DNA of 31,925 bases, taken from the NCBI GenBank assembly GCA_051861205.1, contig JBHYDC010000029.1, positions 1 to 31,925 on the forward strand, read 5' to 3'. The notes below the pieces were generated by a model. That model ran no database searches. It had not been told where the DNA came from and saw nothing but the letters and a program-made list of their open reading frames with translations. Shown here one piece after another: positions 31,457 to 31,925 of the stretch. This stretch comes from JBHYDC01 sp051861205 (lineage in GTDB: Bacteria > Pseudomonadota > Alphaproteobacteria > Rhizobiales > Pleomorphomonadaceae). The position numbers and the translations under genes are program-made. The stretch's first letter is position 1. Every line of letters begins with the position of its first letter.

Positions 31457-31925
31457 CGCCCGGCGAACCGCAATCGGCGACCGACTATGACGATCGGACC
31501 ACGGCTGCGGTGAAGTCCGTCCTGGTGGAGATCGGCCAGATCCTCGGCGCCTTCAAAGGCAGGTTCGCCGTGATCGGCGGCGCCGTCCCGTGGCTGCTGC
31601 TCGAGAACGACGACATGCCCCATGTCGGCACGCTCGACGTTGATCTCGGCCTCGACGCGGAAGCGTTAGGGGACGGGGAGTATGCCACGCTTGTCGGAGC
31701 TCTCCAGGAGCACGGCTACCGGCAACGCGAGGGCCTGCGCCGGTTTCAGCTCGCCCGCACCGTTCAGCCGCCCGATGACGGGCCTGCCATTGAGATCATC
31801 GTCGACTTCCTGATGCCGCGTGACGCAGAGATCGTGAAGAACAAGCCGCCCTTGATCAGCAACTTCGCGGTGCAGCGCGCAGACGGCGCTGATCTGGCGA
31901 CGACCTTCTACAAGATGGTGGCAAT
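31447..31925 (+). CDS. AbiEii-like nucleotidyltransferase toxin, 3' end cut by window
   Basis: The open frame runs from ATG 31447 (alternative ATG 31453, in an ATGA overlap with the antitoxin stop) to the window edge, about 159 codons. It shows the nucleotidyltransferase core: RFAVIGGAVPWLLLEN (Gly-Gly of the first motif), GTLDVDLGLD with the metal-binding Asp-x-Asp, and AIEIIVDFLMPRD with a third acidic residue. AbiEii toxins modify tRNA or otherwise transfer nucleotides to halt growth during phage infection; that this protein does so is inference. It is coupled to the AbiEi-type gene, the usual antitoxin-toxin order of type IV AbiE systems. The C-terminal domain is not in view. Confidence 0.75.
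   Translation, partial: MEMTPGEPQSATDYDDRTTAAVKSVLVEIGQILGAFKGRFAVIGGAVPWLLLENDDMPHVGTLDVDLGLDAEALGDGEYATLVGALQEHGYRQREGLRRFQLARTVQPPDDGPAIEIIVDFLMPRDAEIVKNKPPLISNFAVQRADGADLATTFYKMVA

Larger units (their letters stand above)
5951..31925. mobile_element. Integrative genomic island carrying defence genes (right end outside window)
   Basis: Inferred from the tRNA-3'-end direct repeats at 5951 and 8876, the tyrosine integrase at 9100-10446, disrupted genes near the left boundary and an uninterrupted run of defence-type genes to the window end. Because the tRNA reads on the minus strand, the regenerated intact tRNA should lie at the far right end, which is not in view. The two repeats imply two tandem units: 5951-8909 without an integrase, and 8876 onward with one. 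Confidence 0.6.

Noticed and set aside
1..31925. CRISPR array or insertion sequence
   Set aside because: No regularly spaced repeats and no transposase gene with a recognisable DDE or HUH motif were found.

Overview
This GC-rich window reads as alphaproteobacterial chromosome. The left 5.9 kb has a branched-chain amino acid permease, a ChaA antiporter, an RraA-family protein, a class III cyclase and a MarC protein, all dense and high in GC. The genus cannot be named from the sequence. The left part runs into a large accessory region that continues past the right edge.

Layout. (1) 1-5.5 kb: housekeeping genes. (2) 5.7-5.9 kb: a 57-codon gene that looks like an orphan lasso-type RiPP precursor. 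(3) 5.95 kb: a 34-bp sequence that reads, on the minus strand, as the 3' end of a tRNA ending in CCA. A perfect second copy lies at 8.88 kb, just before a tyrosine integrase. Neither copy has a tRNA 5' half, so both look like attachment-site duplicates from tandem integrations into one tRNA gene; the intact tRNA should lie beyond the right edge. (4) Between the copies is a 2.9-kb segment with a broken DUF5990-like gene, a membrane-anchored Mrr-type nuclease, a frameshifted S1/P1 nuclease and a small coiled-coil PD-(D/E)xK protein. (5) After the integrase comes a string of defence genes. These are an unrecognised 488-residue protein, a SPARSA-type pair (SIR2-APAZ plus short prokaryotic Argonaute), a PD-(D/E)xK-like 374-residue protein, a five-gene DISARM-type operon, a two-gene HEPN-like unit and an AbiE-type type IV toxin-antitoxin pair cut by the window end.

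The most interesting locus is the DISARM-type operon at 17.0-28.7 kb. It has clear DrmA (helicase), DrmB (zinc plus DUF1998) and DrmC (phospholipase D fold) genes, tightly overlapped. It pairs an adenine-type DNA methyltransferase with a 941-residue protein that shows no Walker A motif, in the place where class 1 DISARM carries the SNF2-type DrmD. The gene set therefore fits neither textbook DISARM class neatly. The 941-residue protein could be a divergent DrmE or a new component.

How they would work together: the methyltransferase would mark self DNA while DrmA/B/C and the unknown protein restrict invaders. The SIR2-APAZ/Ago pair would deplete NAD+ on guide-directed recognition of invader DNA. 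The AbiE-type pair and several nuclease-fold proteins add further layers. The AbiEi-type gene has a strong promoter overlapped by inverted repeats, which fits antitoxin autoregulation. All function calls rest on motifs read by eye; no database search was run.
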